Source of the DNA: Flammeovirga kamogawensis
GTDB taxonomy: Bacteria; Bacteroidota; Bacteroidia; Cytophagales; Flammeovirgaceae
Assembly (NCBI RefSeq): GCF_018736065.1
Contig: NZ_CP076128.1
Span: 2,961,001 to 3,025,000, forward strand
Reading direction: 5' to 3'
Length of the DNA: 64,000 bases
In this document: positions 54,727-64,000 of the stretch, piece by piece
Numbering within the stretch: the first letter of the stretch is position 1
How the letters are laid out: each line of letters begins with the position of its first letter
Notes under the pieces: generated by a model
Told to the model about the DNA's origin: nothing
Databases searched by the model: none
What the model saw: only the letters and a program-made list of their open reading frames with translations
Position numbers and translations under genes: made by a program

Positions 54727-55857
54727 TCAACTAAAGAAAACCTTCACAGCAACTAGCGAAGGAAGGAATTCGGTCGCGCAAAAATACGAAAATAAATAGT
54801 TATTTCTAAGGTTTACTTGTTTAGATACAGCTATATACACTAAAAAACTTTTCAGAAAGAAGGTAATACCTAAGAAATAACGCATAAATTCCCAAGAAAT
54901 ATAAAAAGGATTTAACGTCCAAAATACACATAAAACCATGTAAAACAGAACATAAACCCATGTTAGCTTGTAAAACTCTACTCCATGAATTGATGAAATT
55001 TGAGAATTCCCAAAAACTCCACCTAAAACATAAATAACTATTAATCTAAAAGCAACAAAAGCTAAAATTGATACAATTATGTAAAATATATTTAAAAGAA
55101 AAGAAGATATTGTTGAATTCATAACCTCTGAAGTAGCTCTTGATAACCATAAATTACCAGCTCCAAATAACATTACAGTTAAACTTGCAACTAATGCAAA
55201 TGATAAGATAAACATCAAAAATTGTAATGAATTTACTTTATTCATTTCTGACCTACCTAAGGTTACTCCTTCAAAAGATTTTAATAATTCACCTCCTGCA
55301 GTTTTTAAACCTCCAATCTTAGACACTATACCTACAATAAAAAATACTACTAAAGACCACATTAATAAATAGGACCTAAAATTAGAATCCGAACGTTGTA
55401 ATAATGTAACTTCTTCTTTTTTACTCACTGAATCTTTTAATTGTATTGCTCCATAATGTTGCTCTACCATGAAGCCTAATGGACATTTACCATCAGTTGT
55501 ATTTACTACTAATAATATTTCACCTGTATTTTTAGCCTCTTGTTTTAATCTTTCGTAAGAAAAATAAACTGTATCATCATCTTTTTTAGCTACTTCTTTA
55601 AGTTGATTATTAAGAAATACAGCATCCCCATTTGTTAAAACAACTTCTACACCTAAACCTCCTAAATACTGAATATCTAAAAGCAAATAGAAATTTTTCA
55701 CAAAAGGATGTTCTGAAGGGAAGTAAGGAACAAAACCAGACACTTGCTTCTCATAAATAAGCCATTTATCTTCCAAAGGAAAACTTGAAGCCATCCCTTT
55801 TGAATATGTCAAACATATAAGAATAATAGAATATACTAATATTTTAAGGTGCTTCAT
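54727..55857 (-). CDS. DUF4271 integral membrane protein
   Basis: The 376-residue protein has a signal-like N-terminus, a periplasmic region (~25-165) and about six membrane helices in its C-terminal half; the VFRLIVIYVLGGVFGNS-like stretch and the region around LTWVYVLFYMVLCVF identify DUF4271. Family genes often stand next to hemD in Bacteroidota, as here. Its start codon overlaps the dtd stop by 4 bp (ATGA), so dtd, DUF4271 and hemD are translationally linked in one operon. Function unknown. Confidence 0.88.
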   Translation of the reverse strand: MKHLKILVYSIILICLTYSKGMASSFPLEDKWLIYEKQVSGFVPYFPSEHPFVKNFYLLLDIQYLGGLGVEVVLTNGDAVFLNNQLKEVAKKDDDTVYFSYERLKQEAKNTGEILLVVNTTDGKCPLGFMVEQHYGAIQLKDSVSKKEEVTLLQRSDSNFRSYLLMWSLVVFFIVGIVSKIGGLKTAGGELLKSFEGVTLGRSEMNKVNSLQFLMFILSFALVASLTVMLFGAGNLWLSRATSEVMNSTISSFLLNIFYIIVSILAFVAFRLIVIYVLGGVFGNSQISSIHGVEFYKLTWVYVLFYMVLCVFWTLNPFYISWEFMRYFLGITFFLKSFLVYIAVSKQVNLRNNYLFSYFCATEFLPSLVAVKVFFS

Positions 55858-56306
55858 TTCTTATCTTTTGTATCTATTATTATTGTAACAGGACCATCAT
55901 TTAATAATGATACTTGCATATCTGCACCAAATTCACCTGTTTCTATTTTTTTTCCTATTAATTTTTGTAACTCATCTATCATATTTTTGTACAAAGGAAC
56001 AGCTATACTAGGATCTGCTGCATTTAAATATGATGGCCTATTCCCTTTTTTGGTACTAGCCTGTAATGTAAACTGTGAAATTAACAGAATATTTCCATCT
56101 ATATCACTCAATGCTTTATTCATTTTACCCTCATCATCAGAAAATATCCGTATTCCTACTATTTTTTTTGCAAGCCATTGAACATCAGATTCAGTATCAT
56201 CTTTAGCAACACCTAGTAATACCATCAAGCCATTCTGAATTTGCCCATGAACAATGTTATCTATTTCTACTTTTGCCGAGGTTACTCTTTGGATAACTGC
56301 ATTCAT
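55854..56306 (-). CDS. dtd: D-aminoacyl-tRNA deacylase
   Basis: The 150-residue protein hydrolyses D-amino acids (and Gly) mischarged on tRNA. MNAVIQRVTSAKVEI starts the family, the active-site SQFTLQA (~99-105) contains the catalytic Thr region, and the C-terminal LLNDGPVTIIID holds the Gly-Pro motif that reads D-chirality (normally NxGPVT). The stop overlaps the next start. Confidence 0.96.
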   Translation of the reverse strand: MNAVIQRVTSAKVEIDNIVHGQIQNGLMVLLGVAKDDTESDVQWLAKKIVGIRIFSDDEGKMNKALSDIDGNILLISQFTLQASTKKGNRPSYLNAADPSIAVPLYKNMIDELQKLIGKKIETGEFGADMQVSLLNDGPVTIIIDTKDKK

Positions 56307-56592
56307 AATTATATATATATATTTTAAAGACTCGATAAATAGTAAAGTGTACTTACCTAGCTCGCTGAAATCTATTCATCTAAATAAAACACGAATTTAA
56401 AAGAACTAATCAAAAGTTTTTAATGTTGATGGATTTTTATGTAATATAATGGCACAAACATTGAACACTGTTTTATCAAAAATAAACTTTGTTTCGTTTT
56501 TGTGATAAAAACTTCATTTTTTTATTCATTCATAAAATAAAACTCTTTTTTCTGTGTTATAAACTTAACACCGTATTGAAAAAACAATTACC

Positions 56593-57228
56593 ATGAAAAG
56601 GATCTTTATACTACTTCTAGTAGCTTTTAGTGCAATAGCAATCGACAATGATGCATTAGCCCAGAAAAAGAAGAAAAGCAAATCTTCTAATGACAAGAAG
56701 AGCGAGAAAAAAGAAATTAAAGAGTGGAAAAAGAAATTAAAAGAAACTGATCCATTAAAGTTTAGAGATATGACACAAGAGTTAAATACTCTTCGTGGTC
56801 AAGCTTCAGGTTTAAAAGCTGAGATTTCTAAATTAGAACAAGAAAAAGAAGCTTTTGACTCTAAGTTAAAAGAAAAAGATAATGAAATTGCTGATTTACG
56901 TGCTGAGCTTGATAAGCTTAAAAAGAAGATGGACAATAATGTTTCTGCTTCTGGAGATGACTACACGAAAGGTATTGTCTACAAAGTACAAATTGGTGCA
57001 TTTAAAAACCGTGATCTTTCTAAATTCCAAGATAAAGGAAACTTTTGGATGGAAGATGAAGATGGTTTAAAGAAATATACAATCGCTTATTTCCGTGATT
57101 ACGGAGAAGCTGATCAATTCAAGAAGTATATGAGAGCAATGGGTGTTAAAGACGCTTGGATTGTTGCATATGATGACAATGTAAGAAAAGACATCAAAGA
57201 CGTAAAACGTAAAGGTGCTGGTAAATAG
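56593..57228 (+). CDS. exported coiled-coil protein with SPOR-like domain
   Basis: The 211-residue protein has a signal peptide (ending ALAQ, ~24), a Lys-rich linker, a coiled coil (~55-115: LNTLRGQASGLKAEISKLEQ continuing), and a C-terminal SPOR-like domain (~125-205: IVYKVQIGAFKNRDLSKF, YTIAYFRDYGEADQFKKYM, KDAWIVAYDD). SPOR domains bind denuded peptidoglycan at division or growth sites. A role in envelope maintenance is plausible. The ~290-bp gap upstream shows no clear promoter. Confidence 0.82.
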   Translation: MKRIFILLLVAFSAIAIDNDALAQKKKKSKSSNDKKSEKKEIKEWKKKLKETDPLKFRDMTQELNTLRGQASGLKAEISKLEQEKEAFDSKLKEKDNEIADLRAELDKLKKKMDNNVSASGDDYTKGIVYKVQIGAFKNRDLSKFQDKGNFWMEDEDGLKKYTIAYFRDYGEADQFKKYMRAMGVKDAWIVAYDDNVRKDIKDVKRKGAGK

Positions 57229-57264
57229 TACTTTTTTAGTATTTTAATCTATTGTTTCTTAATG

Positions 57265-57297
57265 AAAGCCTTTGGAATATAATTCTAAAGGCTTTTT
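57265..57297 (+). terminator. intrinsic terminator
   Basis: A 14-bp stem with one G-U pair (57265-57278 with 57282-57295) runs into Ts, between the SPOR gene and cdd. The 3-nt loop is tight. Confidence 0.85.
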
Positions 57298-57304
57298 CTG
57301 TATC

Positions 57305-57328
57305 TTACTATTCTAAATAGAATAGTAA
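57305..57328 (+). promoter_or_regulatory. 10-bp inverted repeat at the cdd start
   Basis: TTACTATTCT/AGAATAGTAA with a 4-nt loop (AAAT) ends two bases before the ATG. It could be an operator or a translational block on cdd. Confidence 0.55.
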
Positions 57329-57330
57329 TT

Positions 57331-57819
57331 ATGGCAAAAAAAGTAAACCTAAATATTGAGATCGTTGCTTACTCTAACTTAGAGGAATTATCTAATGAAG
57401 ATCAAAAGTTATTATCTCTTGCAGAAAAAGCTACATTTAGCTCTTATGCACCATACTCTAATTTTAACGTTGGAGCTGCATTAATTCTTGAAAATGGTGA
57501 AATTATTTCTGGCAATAATCAAGAAAATGCTGCCTATCCATCAGGAATGTGTGCAGAAAGAACTGCCATGTATTTTGCAGGAGCATCACACCCAAATCAA
57601 ACCATAAAAACAATTGCAATTGCAGCACGCAAAAGTGATGATGAAACATTCATCCCTATATCACCATGCGGGGCATGTAGACAAGCTATGTTAGAATATG
57701 AAGCAAAACAAGAAACTCCAATTAGAGTTATTATGAAAGGAATTGATGATATCTATGAGTTAGCCTCTGTTTCAGACTTATTACCTTTTAAATTTACACA
57801 AAAGGACCTTTTTGAATAA
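57331..57819 (+). CDS. cdd: cytidine deaminase
   Basis: The 162-residue homotetramer-type enzyme deaminates cytidine/deoxycytidine to uridine/deoxyuridine in pyrimidine salvage. Zn ligands are Cys74 (with Glu76, CAERTA) and Cys113, Cys116 (PCGACRQ); substrate-binding FNVGAALI and NQENAAYPSG are present. It converges on a TPR gene with only 4 bp between the stops. Confidence 0.96.
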   Translation: MAKKVNLNIEIVAYSNLEELSNEDQKLLSLAEKATFSSYAPYSNFNVGAALILENGEIISGNNQENAAYPSGMCAERTAMYFAGASHPNQTIKTIAIAARKSDDETFIPISPCGACRQAMLEYEAKQETPIRVIMKGIDDIYELASVSDLLPFKFTQKDLFE

Positions 57820-57823
57820 AAAT

Positions 57824-58951
57824 TTATTGGTGAGATTGTTCAATTGCATCAATAATCATTTCACCATAAGTAGTATTAAGAGCTAGTTTATAATACTTTT
57901 TACTATTTTCTTGATCCCTTTTTATTTTATATATCGAATACAAATAAGCATATAAAGGTGCTTCTAAATATTTTTGCTGAGTTGAAAGCTGTGGGAAATT
58001 ATTTTCTACAGCTTTAAATTTACAAAAAGAACTTTCTATTTCATTTGCTTGGTACAGTCTAATTGCGTCAATTAAAAATCCTGCGCAATTATAAAACTTA
58101 CTACTTGAAATAGATAATTGATTTATTTTACTAACAGCAATAGAATCATTTAGCAAGTTAAATCTTGACAATACTAATAATGCATCGAATAAATACCATT
58201 CATTATTACTATATCTATCAAAAATATTATACGCTATTTCTGTAGCCTTCAAGTTGTTATCATGTGAGTAAATCCACATTAAATATTTCTCTGCTTCAGC
58301 ATTAGTAAAAACACTAAAATTCATTGCTGTTGTTAGTTGTTCTATACCTAATTGCTTGTCACCTGAAGGAAAAAAACTTAAAAATGGTTTATAAATAGGG
58401 TGGCTTTCTGGGTAAAACTCCCTGTAATAATTATAAACTCCTGCAGAAAAATTAAATTCATTAAACTCATGTATATGTTTAATACTGTAGCGTGTTAAAG
58501 AATATACTTGTTTTGCTTCTGATACAGCTTTCCAGGTAGAACCACTATAATTATAAGCTCTTGCTTTTAAACTTCTTGCTAACAATAAAAAGAAAACGGC
58601 TTCATTATCATTCTTATTTTCGTCTACAATAACCTCACATTTATCAATACAATCATCTAAATAATAAAAAAAATCATTCATCTTTTCATCATCATAATAA
58701 TCAAAAGGAGTAGATTTCCAGTACATATCCATTGCATGAAGTAAAGGTAAAGATGGATGATTAGGCATTAATTTTTCATATTCAACCAATAAACTATCTG
58801 CGGTTTCAAAATCCCATTTATACATAGCATCCATACTTAATGAAGCACACTTGAGAATCTCCTCATTTACCCATAGTTTTTTAACCTCTTGAGCCTGAAT
58901 TTGAGTGAATAAAAATAAAAATTGAAGGGTTATATATAAACTTCGCAACAT
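57824..58951 (-). CDS. exported TPR-like protein, hypothetical
   Basis: The 375-residue protein has a signal peptide (ending IQAQ, ~21) and a helical, Tyr/Phe-rich remainder with degenerate TPR-like units (ALLVLSRFNLLNDSIAV, YAYLYSIYKIKRDQENSKKYYKLAL). The family is not recognised; similar proteins in Bacteroidota are annotated only as tetratricopeptide-repeat proteins. It is divergent from rnr and convergent with cdd. Confidence 0.7.
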   Translation of the reverse strand: MLRSLYITLQFLFLFTQIQAQEVKKLWVNEEILKCASLSMDAMYKWDFETADSLLVEYEKLMPNHPSLPLLHAMDMYWKSTPFDYYDDEKMNDFFYYLDDCIDKCEVIVDENKNDNEAVFFLLLARSLKARAYNYSGSTWKAVSEAKQVYSLTRYSIKHIHEFNEFNFSAGVYNYYREFYPESHPIYKPFLSFFPSGDKQLGIEQLTTAMNFSVFTNAEAEKYLMWIYSHDNNLKATEIAYNIFDRYSNNEWYLFDALLVLSRFNLLNDSIAVSKINQLSISSSKFYNCAGFLIDAIRLYQANEIESSFCKFKAVENNFPQLSTQQKYLEAPLYAYLYSIYKIKRDQENSKKYYKLALNTTYGEMIIDAIEQSHQ

Positions 58952-59078
58952 AGTTCTATAATCATCGTCCTATAACTAGGATTTTATCGTAATTTAGCAG
59001 AAGTAACAAGATGATGACGTCCACCTTTATTTAATATAAGCATCTTGTTTCATCTTTTTTCAGATGTAAATCAAAAAC

Positions 59079-61268
59079 ATGTCAAAAGCCAAAAAAAAGA
59101 ATAAAAAAGAGAATTCTAGAGGAAAGAAAAAGCCTCAAAGAAGAAGTAGCTTGAATTCTCATGTCATTCAAAATATTATTGATCTTTTAAATTCATCTCC
59201 TGAACATGGGTTTAGTCTTCGACAAATCACTAAGGATGTAAAGATCAAAAGCCAAACAGATAAAGATAAACTAAAATATATTCTTATCAATTTAGCTGAC
59301 GAAGGAAAGATTAAATTAAAAGGTAAAAATTACCAATCTATTCTTTTAGAAGATGAGTTAAGAACATCTCGTACTGCTACTATTGATTTTGTTAATCCTA
59401 AATTCGCATTTCTTGTTGTAGATACTGAAGGTGATGAAAAAGTAGACGATATACGTATTGTGCTACCTAACATGAATAGAGCACTACACGGAGATAAAGT
59501 AGAATTTACAACGTTTTTCAATAGACAAAGAAAACGTGAGGAAGCAAAAGTTACAAAGATTCTGAAAAGAGAACGTGATGAATTTGTGGGTAAACTCCAA
59601 ATTTCAGATCGCTTTGCCTTTGTTGTTGCGTCTGACCGTAAAATGTTTTACGACTTATTTATTCCAAGAGATAAAATAGGTGAAGCACAAGATGGAGATA
59701 AAGTAATTGCTAAAATTACTCAATGGAAAGAAAATGACAAATCTCCAATTGGAAAAATAACTAAGATATTAGGGAAGTCTGGTGAAAATGACACTGAGAT
59801 TCATTCTATAATGTTTGAATTTGGTCTTCCGTTTGAATTTCCAAAAGAAGTTGAGGCTGAAGCTGAACGTATTGAAGATGAAATTCCTGAAGAAGAAATA
59901 GCAAAGAGAAGAGACTTTAGAAATAGAACTACTTTTACTATTGACCCACTTACAGCAAAAGATTTTGATGATGCTTTATCAATTCGTAAGATGAAAAATG
60001 GTCATTATGAAATAGGAATTCATATTGCTGATGTCTCTCATTACGTGCAACCAGAAACTCAATTAGAAGAAGAAGCATTAAAAAGAGCAACTTCTGTTTA
60101 TTTAGTAGACAGAACTGTACCTATGCTTCCTGAAAAACTTTCTAATGGACTTTGTTCTCTAAATCCGAATGTTGATCGCCTAGCATTTGCTGCTATCTTC
60201 GAAATGGATGAAACTGGTAAAGTCCACAAGCAGTCATTTGGGCGAACAGTAATACATTCTGATAGAAGATTTACCTATGAAGAAGCTCAAGAAAGAATAG
60301 AGTCTAAACAAGGTGATTATCAAGAAGATATTAATATTCTAAATGATATTGCACATAAATTAAAAGCTGAACGCTTCAAAAATGGAGCAATATCTTTTGA
60401 ATCTATAGAGTTAAAATTTGATTTAGACGAAAACGGTAAACCTATTGGATTAACTCCAAAAGTTAGAAAAGATGCTCATAAAATGATTGAAGAGTTTATG
60501 CTTCTTGCTAATAAAAGAGTTGCTGAATTTATCTTCCGTAAAAAGCAAGATGGAAAACCTTGTACTATGGTCTATCGTGTTCATGGTGATCCAGATCCTG
60601 ATAAACTTTTAAAGTTTGCTAGTTTTGCTAAGCGTTTTGGATATGATGTTGATTTAAGTCAAAAGAAATTAGCTCATTCTATGAATGCTTTAACAGATGA
60701 AGTCGAAGGAAAACCTGAGCAAAATATTATTGAGCAGCAAGCAATAAGAACTATGGCTAAGGCTATTTATACAACAACTCCTGAAGGACACTATGGTTTA
60801 GGCTTTGATCATTATACACACTTTACATCTCCTATTCGTCGTTATCCTGACATGATGGTACATCGACTACTACAGCATTACCTAGATAAGGGTAAATCTG
60901 CAGATGAAAATGTATTAGAAGATAAGTGTAAACATTCTTCTGCTAGAGAAAAAGTTGCTGCCGATGCAGAACGTGCTTCTATAAAATATAAGCAAGTTGA
61001 GTTTATGTCTGAATTCTTAGGAGAGCAGATGGAAGGTACAATATCTGGTTTAACAGATTGGGGTATGTTTATTGAATTAAAAGAAAGTAGATGTGAAGGA
61101 TTGGTACGTTATCAATCTATGACTGGTGATCAATATATTTTTGATAGTGAAACTATGACTGTAACTGGTTCCAAATACAAAGAAAAATTTCAGTTAGGTG
61201 ATGAAGTAAACGTTATAGTTAAGGAGACTAATATTGAAAAACGTTCAATAGATTTCGATTTAGTATAA
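59079..61268 (+). CDS. rnr: ribonuclease R
   Basis: The 729-residue 3'-5' exoribonuclease degrades structured RNA. After a Lys/Arg-rich N-terminus come a winged-helix-like region (~25-90), cold-shock/OB domains (~95-260), the RNB catalytic domain (~270-620) with the metal-binding aspartates in DPLTAKDFDDA (Asp289, Asp295, Asp297, Asp298) and HFTSPIRRYPDMMVHR, and a C-terminal S1 domain (~640-729). The length and order are those of RNase R rather than RNase II. It is 31 bp upstream of a phosphoribosyltransferase gene. Confidence 0.97.
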   Translation: MSKAKKKNKKENSRGKKKPQRRSSLNSHVIQNIIDLLNSSPEHGFSLRQITKDVKIKSQTDKDKLKYILINLADEGKIKLKGKNYQSILLEDELRTSRTATIDFVNPKFAFLVVDTEGDEKVDDIRIVLPNMNRALHGDKVEFTTFFNRQRKREEAKVTKILKRERDEFVGKLQISDRFAFVVASDRKMFYDLFIPRDKIGEAQDGDKVIAKITQWKENDKSPIGKITKILGKSGENDTEIHSIMFEFGLPFEFPKEVEAEAERIEDEIPEEEIAKRRDFRNRTTFTIDPLTAKDFDDALSIRKMKNGHYEIGIHIADVSHYVQPETQLEEEALKRATSVYLVDRTVPMLPEKLSNGLCSLNPNVDRLAFAAIFEMDETGKVHKQSFGRTVIHSDRRFTYEEAQERIESKQGDYQEDINILNDIAHKLKAERFKNGAISFESIELKFDLDENGKPIGLTPKVRKDAHKMIEEFMLLANKRVAEFIFRKKQDGKPCTMVYRVHGDPDPDKLLKFASFAKRFGYDVDLSQKKLAHSMNALTDEVEGKPEQNIIEQQAIRTMAKAIYTTTPEGHYGLGFDHYTHFTSPIRRYPDMMVHRLLQHYLDKGKSADENVLEDKCKHSSAREKVAADAERASIKYKQVEFMSEFLGEQMEGTISGLTDWGMFIELKESRCEGLVRYQSMTGDQYIFDSETMTVTGSKYKEKFQLGDEVNVIVKETNIEKRSIDFDLV

Positions 61269-61299
61269 TCAAAATATCAATATAAAATTATTTACAATC

Positions 61300-61809
61300 A
61301 TGACGACAACTAGCAATGTCATACTTACTCATGACAAGATTGTACAAAAAATACGTCGAATTGCATTTGAAGTTTACGAAGATAATTTCGGTGCTAAAGA
61401 AATAGTATTTGCAGGAATTAGAGGTATGGGATATCAATTTGCAAAACTTCTTCAAACAGAATTTAGTACCATTTCTGATATACCTTCAGACCTTACAAAA
61501 ATCACGATTGATAAAACAGCTCCTGTCCAAACATTTATTGAATTGGATAAAGAGCCAGAAAGCTTAGAAGGCAAAGTAATTATTATTGCTGATGATGTTC
61601 TAAATACAGGACGTACTCTTGCATATAGTATTAAGCCTTTTTTAGGAGTTAGAGTAGAAAAACTACAAGTGGCTGTTTTAGTAGATAGAGGTTATCACAT
61701 GTTTCCCGTAATACCTAGTTTTATTGGATATGAATTATCAACTACTGTAAAACAAACTATTGAAGTTGATCTCAGTGATAAAGAACCATATACAGTTACA
61801 TTGACTTAA
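61300..61809 (+). CDS. phosphoribosyltransferase family protein (PyrR-like)
   Basis: The 169-residue type I PRTase has the PRPP-binding loop VIIIADDVLNTGRTLA (~93-108) and the family fold, with the flexible loop and hood regions before it. The pattern FAGIRGMGYQFAKLL near the N-terminus and VAVLVDRGYHMFPV near the end resemble PyrR/hypoxanthine-type enzymes. It could be a uracil- or purine-salvage enzyme or a PyrR-type regulator; the sequence alone does not decide. Confidence 0.88.
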   Translation: MTTTSNVILTHDKIVQKIRRIAFEVYEDNFGAKEIVFAGIRGMGYQFAKLLQTEFSTISDIPSDLTKITIDKTAPVQTFIELDKEPESLEGKVIIIADDVLNTGRTLAYSIKPFLGVRVEKLQVAVLVDRGYHMFPVIPSFIGYELSTTVKQTIEVDLSDKEPYTVTLT

Positions 61810-61825
61810 TCCAACAAAATTTCAT

Positions 61826-61867
61826 AAAAATGCCGATAACTATTTTCAATAATTATCGGCATTTTTT
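61826..61867. terminator. bidirectional intrinsic terminator
   Basis: An 18-bp stem with one mismatch (61826-61843 with 61849-61866) lies between the PRTase gene and the converging esterase gene. Confidence 0.92.
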
Positions 61868-61868
61868 A

Positions 61869-62837
61869 TTAATTCGTTCCCATTAAAAACTCTAATGGTA
61901 TTGCTAATCGTTTACTCCATGATTTTTCTGAATGGTTTTCTCCTACAAACTTTTTAGTTTCCCAATTAGAACTTGTATATCCTTTCTCTTTCATAACTTT
62001 ATCAATTCTTAATTGATATGGTTCATATTGAGAATCTAATGTTTCAGTACCATAATCAAAATATATTTTATGAGTATTTGGATTAGGTAAATTTGTTCGA
62101 GTATATGCTATTATACCATCTGTTATTTGCTTATTTTCTTCTAAGGTAAACTTTTCAGCATAAACCATTGGCCAATGTGTTGATAAACATCCTGCTCCAC
62201 CAAAAACATCTGGATACTCACAAATTGCATATAGAGATATTAAACCTCCCATACTTGACCCCATAACAAAAGTATTCTCTCTTGAAGTTAAAGTTGAATA
62301 TTTATTATCTATATAAGGCTTTAATTCTTGAGTTAAAAACTTAAGATAATTATCAGCAAGTGTTTTTCCCGCAAGCCTTTCTTTAATTACTTTATCTAAT
62401 AGTTTACTCGATAATCCATCTAATGATTTTTGAGGTAAATACTCTGATGATCTATATTTTCCATTATTAGGTATAGCCACTACAATACATTCCTGTATTT
62501 TACCTTTTGCTAATAAGTTTGATACATTTTCATCAACCATCCATTCTTGTTTGTTCCAAGAAATTGTTGAATCAAAAAGCATTAATCCATCATGCATATA
62601 CAAAACACTATATTTCTTATCTGATGAATAGTTATTTGGTAACCACACATCAATAAGACGAGAATCGATAAATTTAGATTTAAAGTTGTCAATTCTTTCT
62701 ATTTTACCTGAAGCTACTTTAGGCATAATATTATCTGATGCTGTACCTACTTCTTTTGTAGGTTTTTCTTTTTTCGTTGATGAACATGATATAATAGTTC
62801 CGATTAAGAAAAATGATAGTAATAAATTTTTCATCAT
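61869..62837 (-). CDS. esterase D/enterochelin-esterase-like lipoprotein
   Basis: The 322-residue alpha/beta hydrolase has a lipoprotein signal (IISC, Cys18). Nucleophile Ser195 is in VMGSSMGGLIS, and a His in GENHSEKSW (~304) completes the triad; VLYMHDGLMLFD is the strand before the oxyanion hole. These match the 'putative esterase' family that includes Fes, antigen-85-like and feruloyl/acetylxylan esterases. A carbohydrate-ester or siderophore substrate is possible; nearby genes do not help. Confidence 0.88.
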   Translation of the reverse strand: MMKNLLLSFFLIGTIISCSSTKKEKPTKEVGTASDNIMPKVASGKIERIDNFKSKFIDSRLIDVWLPNNYSSDKKYSVLYMHDGLMLFDSTISWNKQEWMVDENVSNLLAKGKIQECIVVAIPNNGKYRSSEYLPQKSLDGLSSKLLDKVIKERLAGKTLADNYLKFLTQELKPYIDNKYSTLTSRENTFVMGSSMGGLISLYAICEYPDVFGGAGCLSTHWPMVYAEKFTLEENKQITDGIIAYTRTNLPNPNTHKIYFDYGTETLDSQYEPYQLRIDKVMKEKGYTSSNWETKKFVGENHSEKSWSKRLAIPLEFLMGTN

Positions 62838-62966
62838 TAATTATTTTTTTGATTGATGCAATAATATAAAATAGAGATTCTCATTTTCTAATTTCACTTA
62901 TGATTAAATATATTATTTATACTTTTTCAAAATTATATACAATTAGTAAAACAAAAATTTGAACAC

Positions 62967-63004
62967 AAAAAAAGGTTAGTCAACATCATGTGTTAACTAA
63001 CCTT
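62967..63004 (-). terminator. rRNA operon terminator
   Basis: A 14-bp stem with one mismatch (63004-62991 with 62985-62972, minus) is followed by seven Ts, just after the 5S gene. Confidence 0.92.
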
Positions 63005-63017
63005 CTATATATAATGA

Positions 63018-63128
63018 ATGTGGCGTCGACCTACTCTCCCGGGGGTTAACCCAGTACCATCAGCACTGTGGGGCTTAACTGCTCTGTTCGGAATGGAAAG
63101 AGGTGAACACCCACGTCATTGACACCAT
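63018..63128 (-). rRNA. rrf: 5S ribosomal RNA
   Basis: The minus strand contains the conserved 5S features CCATTCCGAACAG and GGGAGAGTAGG, and the 5' and 3' ends pair (TGGTGTC with GACGCCA). The length is ~110 nt. The ends are approximate. Confidence 0.95.
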
Positions 63129-63222
63129 CAATATCTTAATGTCTTTGATTATCGAATCTAATCACTAATCCAAAATAACTAATATAAATCAGTTATTTGA
63201 CAGTGAAAAGGAAAAACTTTGC

Positions 63223-63246
63223 TAGCACTCTATTTCTAGAGTGCTA
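63223..63246 (-). other. hairpin in the 23S-5S spacer
   Basis: A perfect 10-bp inverted repeat (TAGCACTCTA/TAGAGTGCTA, loop of 4) lies just beyond the 3' end of 23S rRNA. It may be a processing stem. Confidence 0.6.
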
Positions 63247-63261
63247 ACCGTAAAAGAAAAG

Positions 63262-64000
<739 letters not shown>

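Overview
The window is AT-rich chromosomal DNA from a member of the Bacteroidota, most likely a marine, gliding, polysaccharide-degrading Cytophagia (Flammeovirga or a relative; the genus is my inference). The evidence is: a complete gldK-gldL-gldM-gldN block with a PorP/SprF gene upstream (type IX secretion and gliding motor); two very large secreted glycan enzymes ending in T9SS sorting domains; promoters of the Bacteroidota type (TAnnTTTG with an upstream TTG/TTTG); few Shine-Dalgarno sequences; and many outer-membrane beta-barrel and lipoprotein genes. I see no insertion sequence, prophage, CRISPR array or tRNA gene.

Layout. 1-7.1 kb: truncated Kef-type antiporter, a small membrane ORF, thrB and the bifunctional aspartokinase/homoserine dehydrogenase thrA (minus strand), head-to-head with a saccharopine-dehydrogenase-like gene, then a MarC-family gene. 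7.3-20.5 kb: envelope and stress-type genes (transglutaminase-like/TPR protein, MORN-repeat lipoprotein, MepB-like protein, membrane-anchored guanidino-modifying enzyme, three outer-membrane barrels, DUF1349 protein, DinB-like protein, dienelactone hydrolase, alpha/beta hydrolase, thioredoxin, AhpD-like protein, AraC regulator, YfgM-like protein). 20.7-23.8 kb: pyruvate dehydrogenase E1 alpha, a 2H phosphoesterase and a GlmU-like nucleotidyltransferase. 24.1-34 kb: a beta-glucan locus with a promoter and long leader, a 1634-residue protein combining a clan-A glycosidase with GH16, an 1141-residue protein combining a metallophosphoesterase with GH16, and an AraC regulator. 34-44.8 kb: a pyruvate/indolepyruvate decarboxylase-like gene, rpmE2, a giant secreted LTD protein, a Crp/Fnr regulator with an unusual leader, glyA and a lipoprotein. 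44.9-47.9 kb: rplM-rpsI-rpsB-(66-residue ORF)-tsf. 48-53.7 kb: the gld/T9SS block. 53.9-62.8 kb: hemD, DUF4271, dtd, a SPOR protein, cdd, a TPR protein, rnr, a phosphoribosyltransferase and an esterase lipoprotein. 63-64 kb: 5S rRNA and the 3' part of 23S rRNA on the minus strand.

How it fits together. The T9SS motor and assembly genes supply the export route for the secreted glucan enzymes and the LTD giant, which carry the matching C-terminal sorting regions. The two GH16-containing proteins with their CBM6 modules look like a laminarin (or related beta-glucan) degradation unit, regulated locally by the AraC gene downstream, and without SusC/SusD in this window.

The most unusual structure is upstream of the Crp/Fnr gene: a -7 box, then a 21-nt sequence, then an intrinsic terminator, and then the exact reverse complement of the 21-nt sequence 16 nt before the start codon. 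This predicts a roughly 60-nt terminated RNA whose 5' end is fully complementary to the leader of the regulator's own mRNA. Other items worth attention are the terminator between thrA and thrB, a small ORF whose start codon is buried in a terminator stem, a 66-residue WHEP-like ORF between rpsB and tsf, and a Gly/Asp/Trp insertion in GldN.
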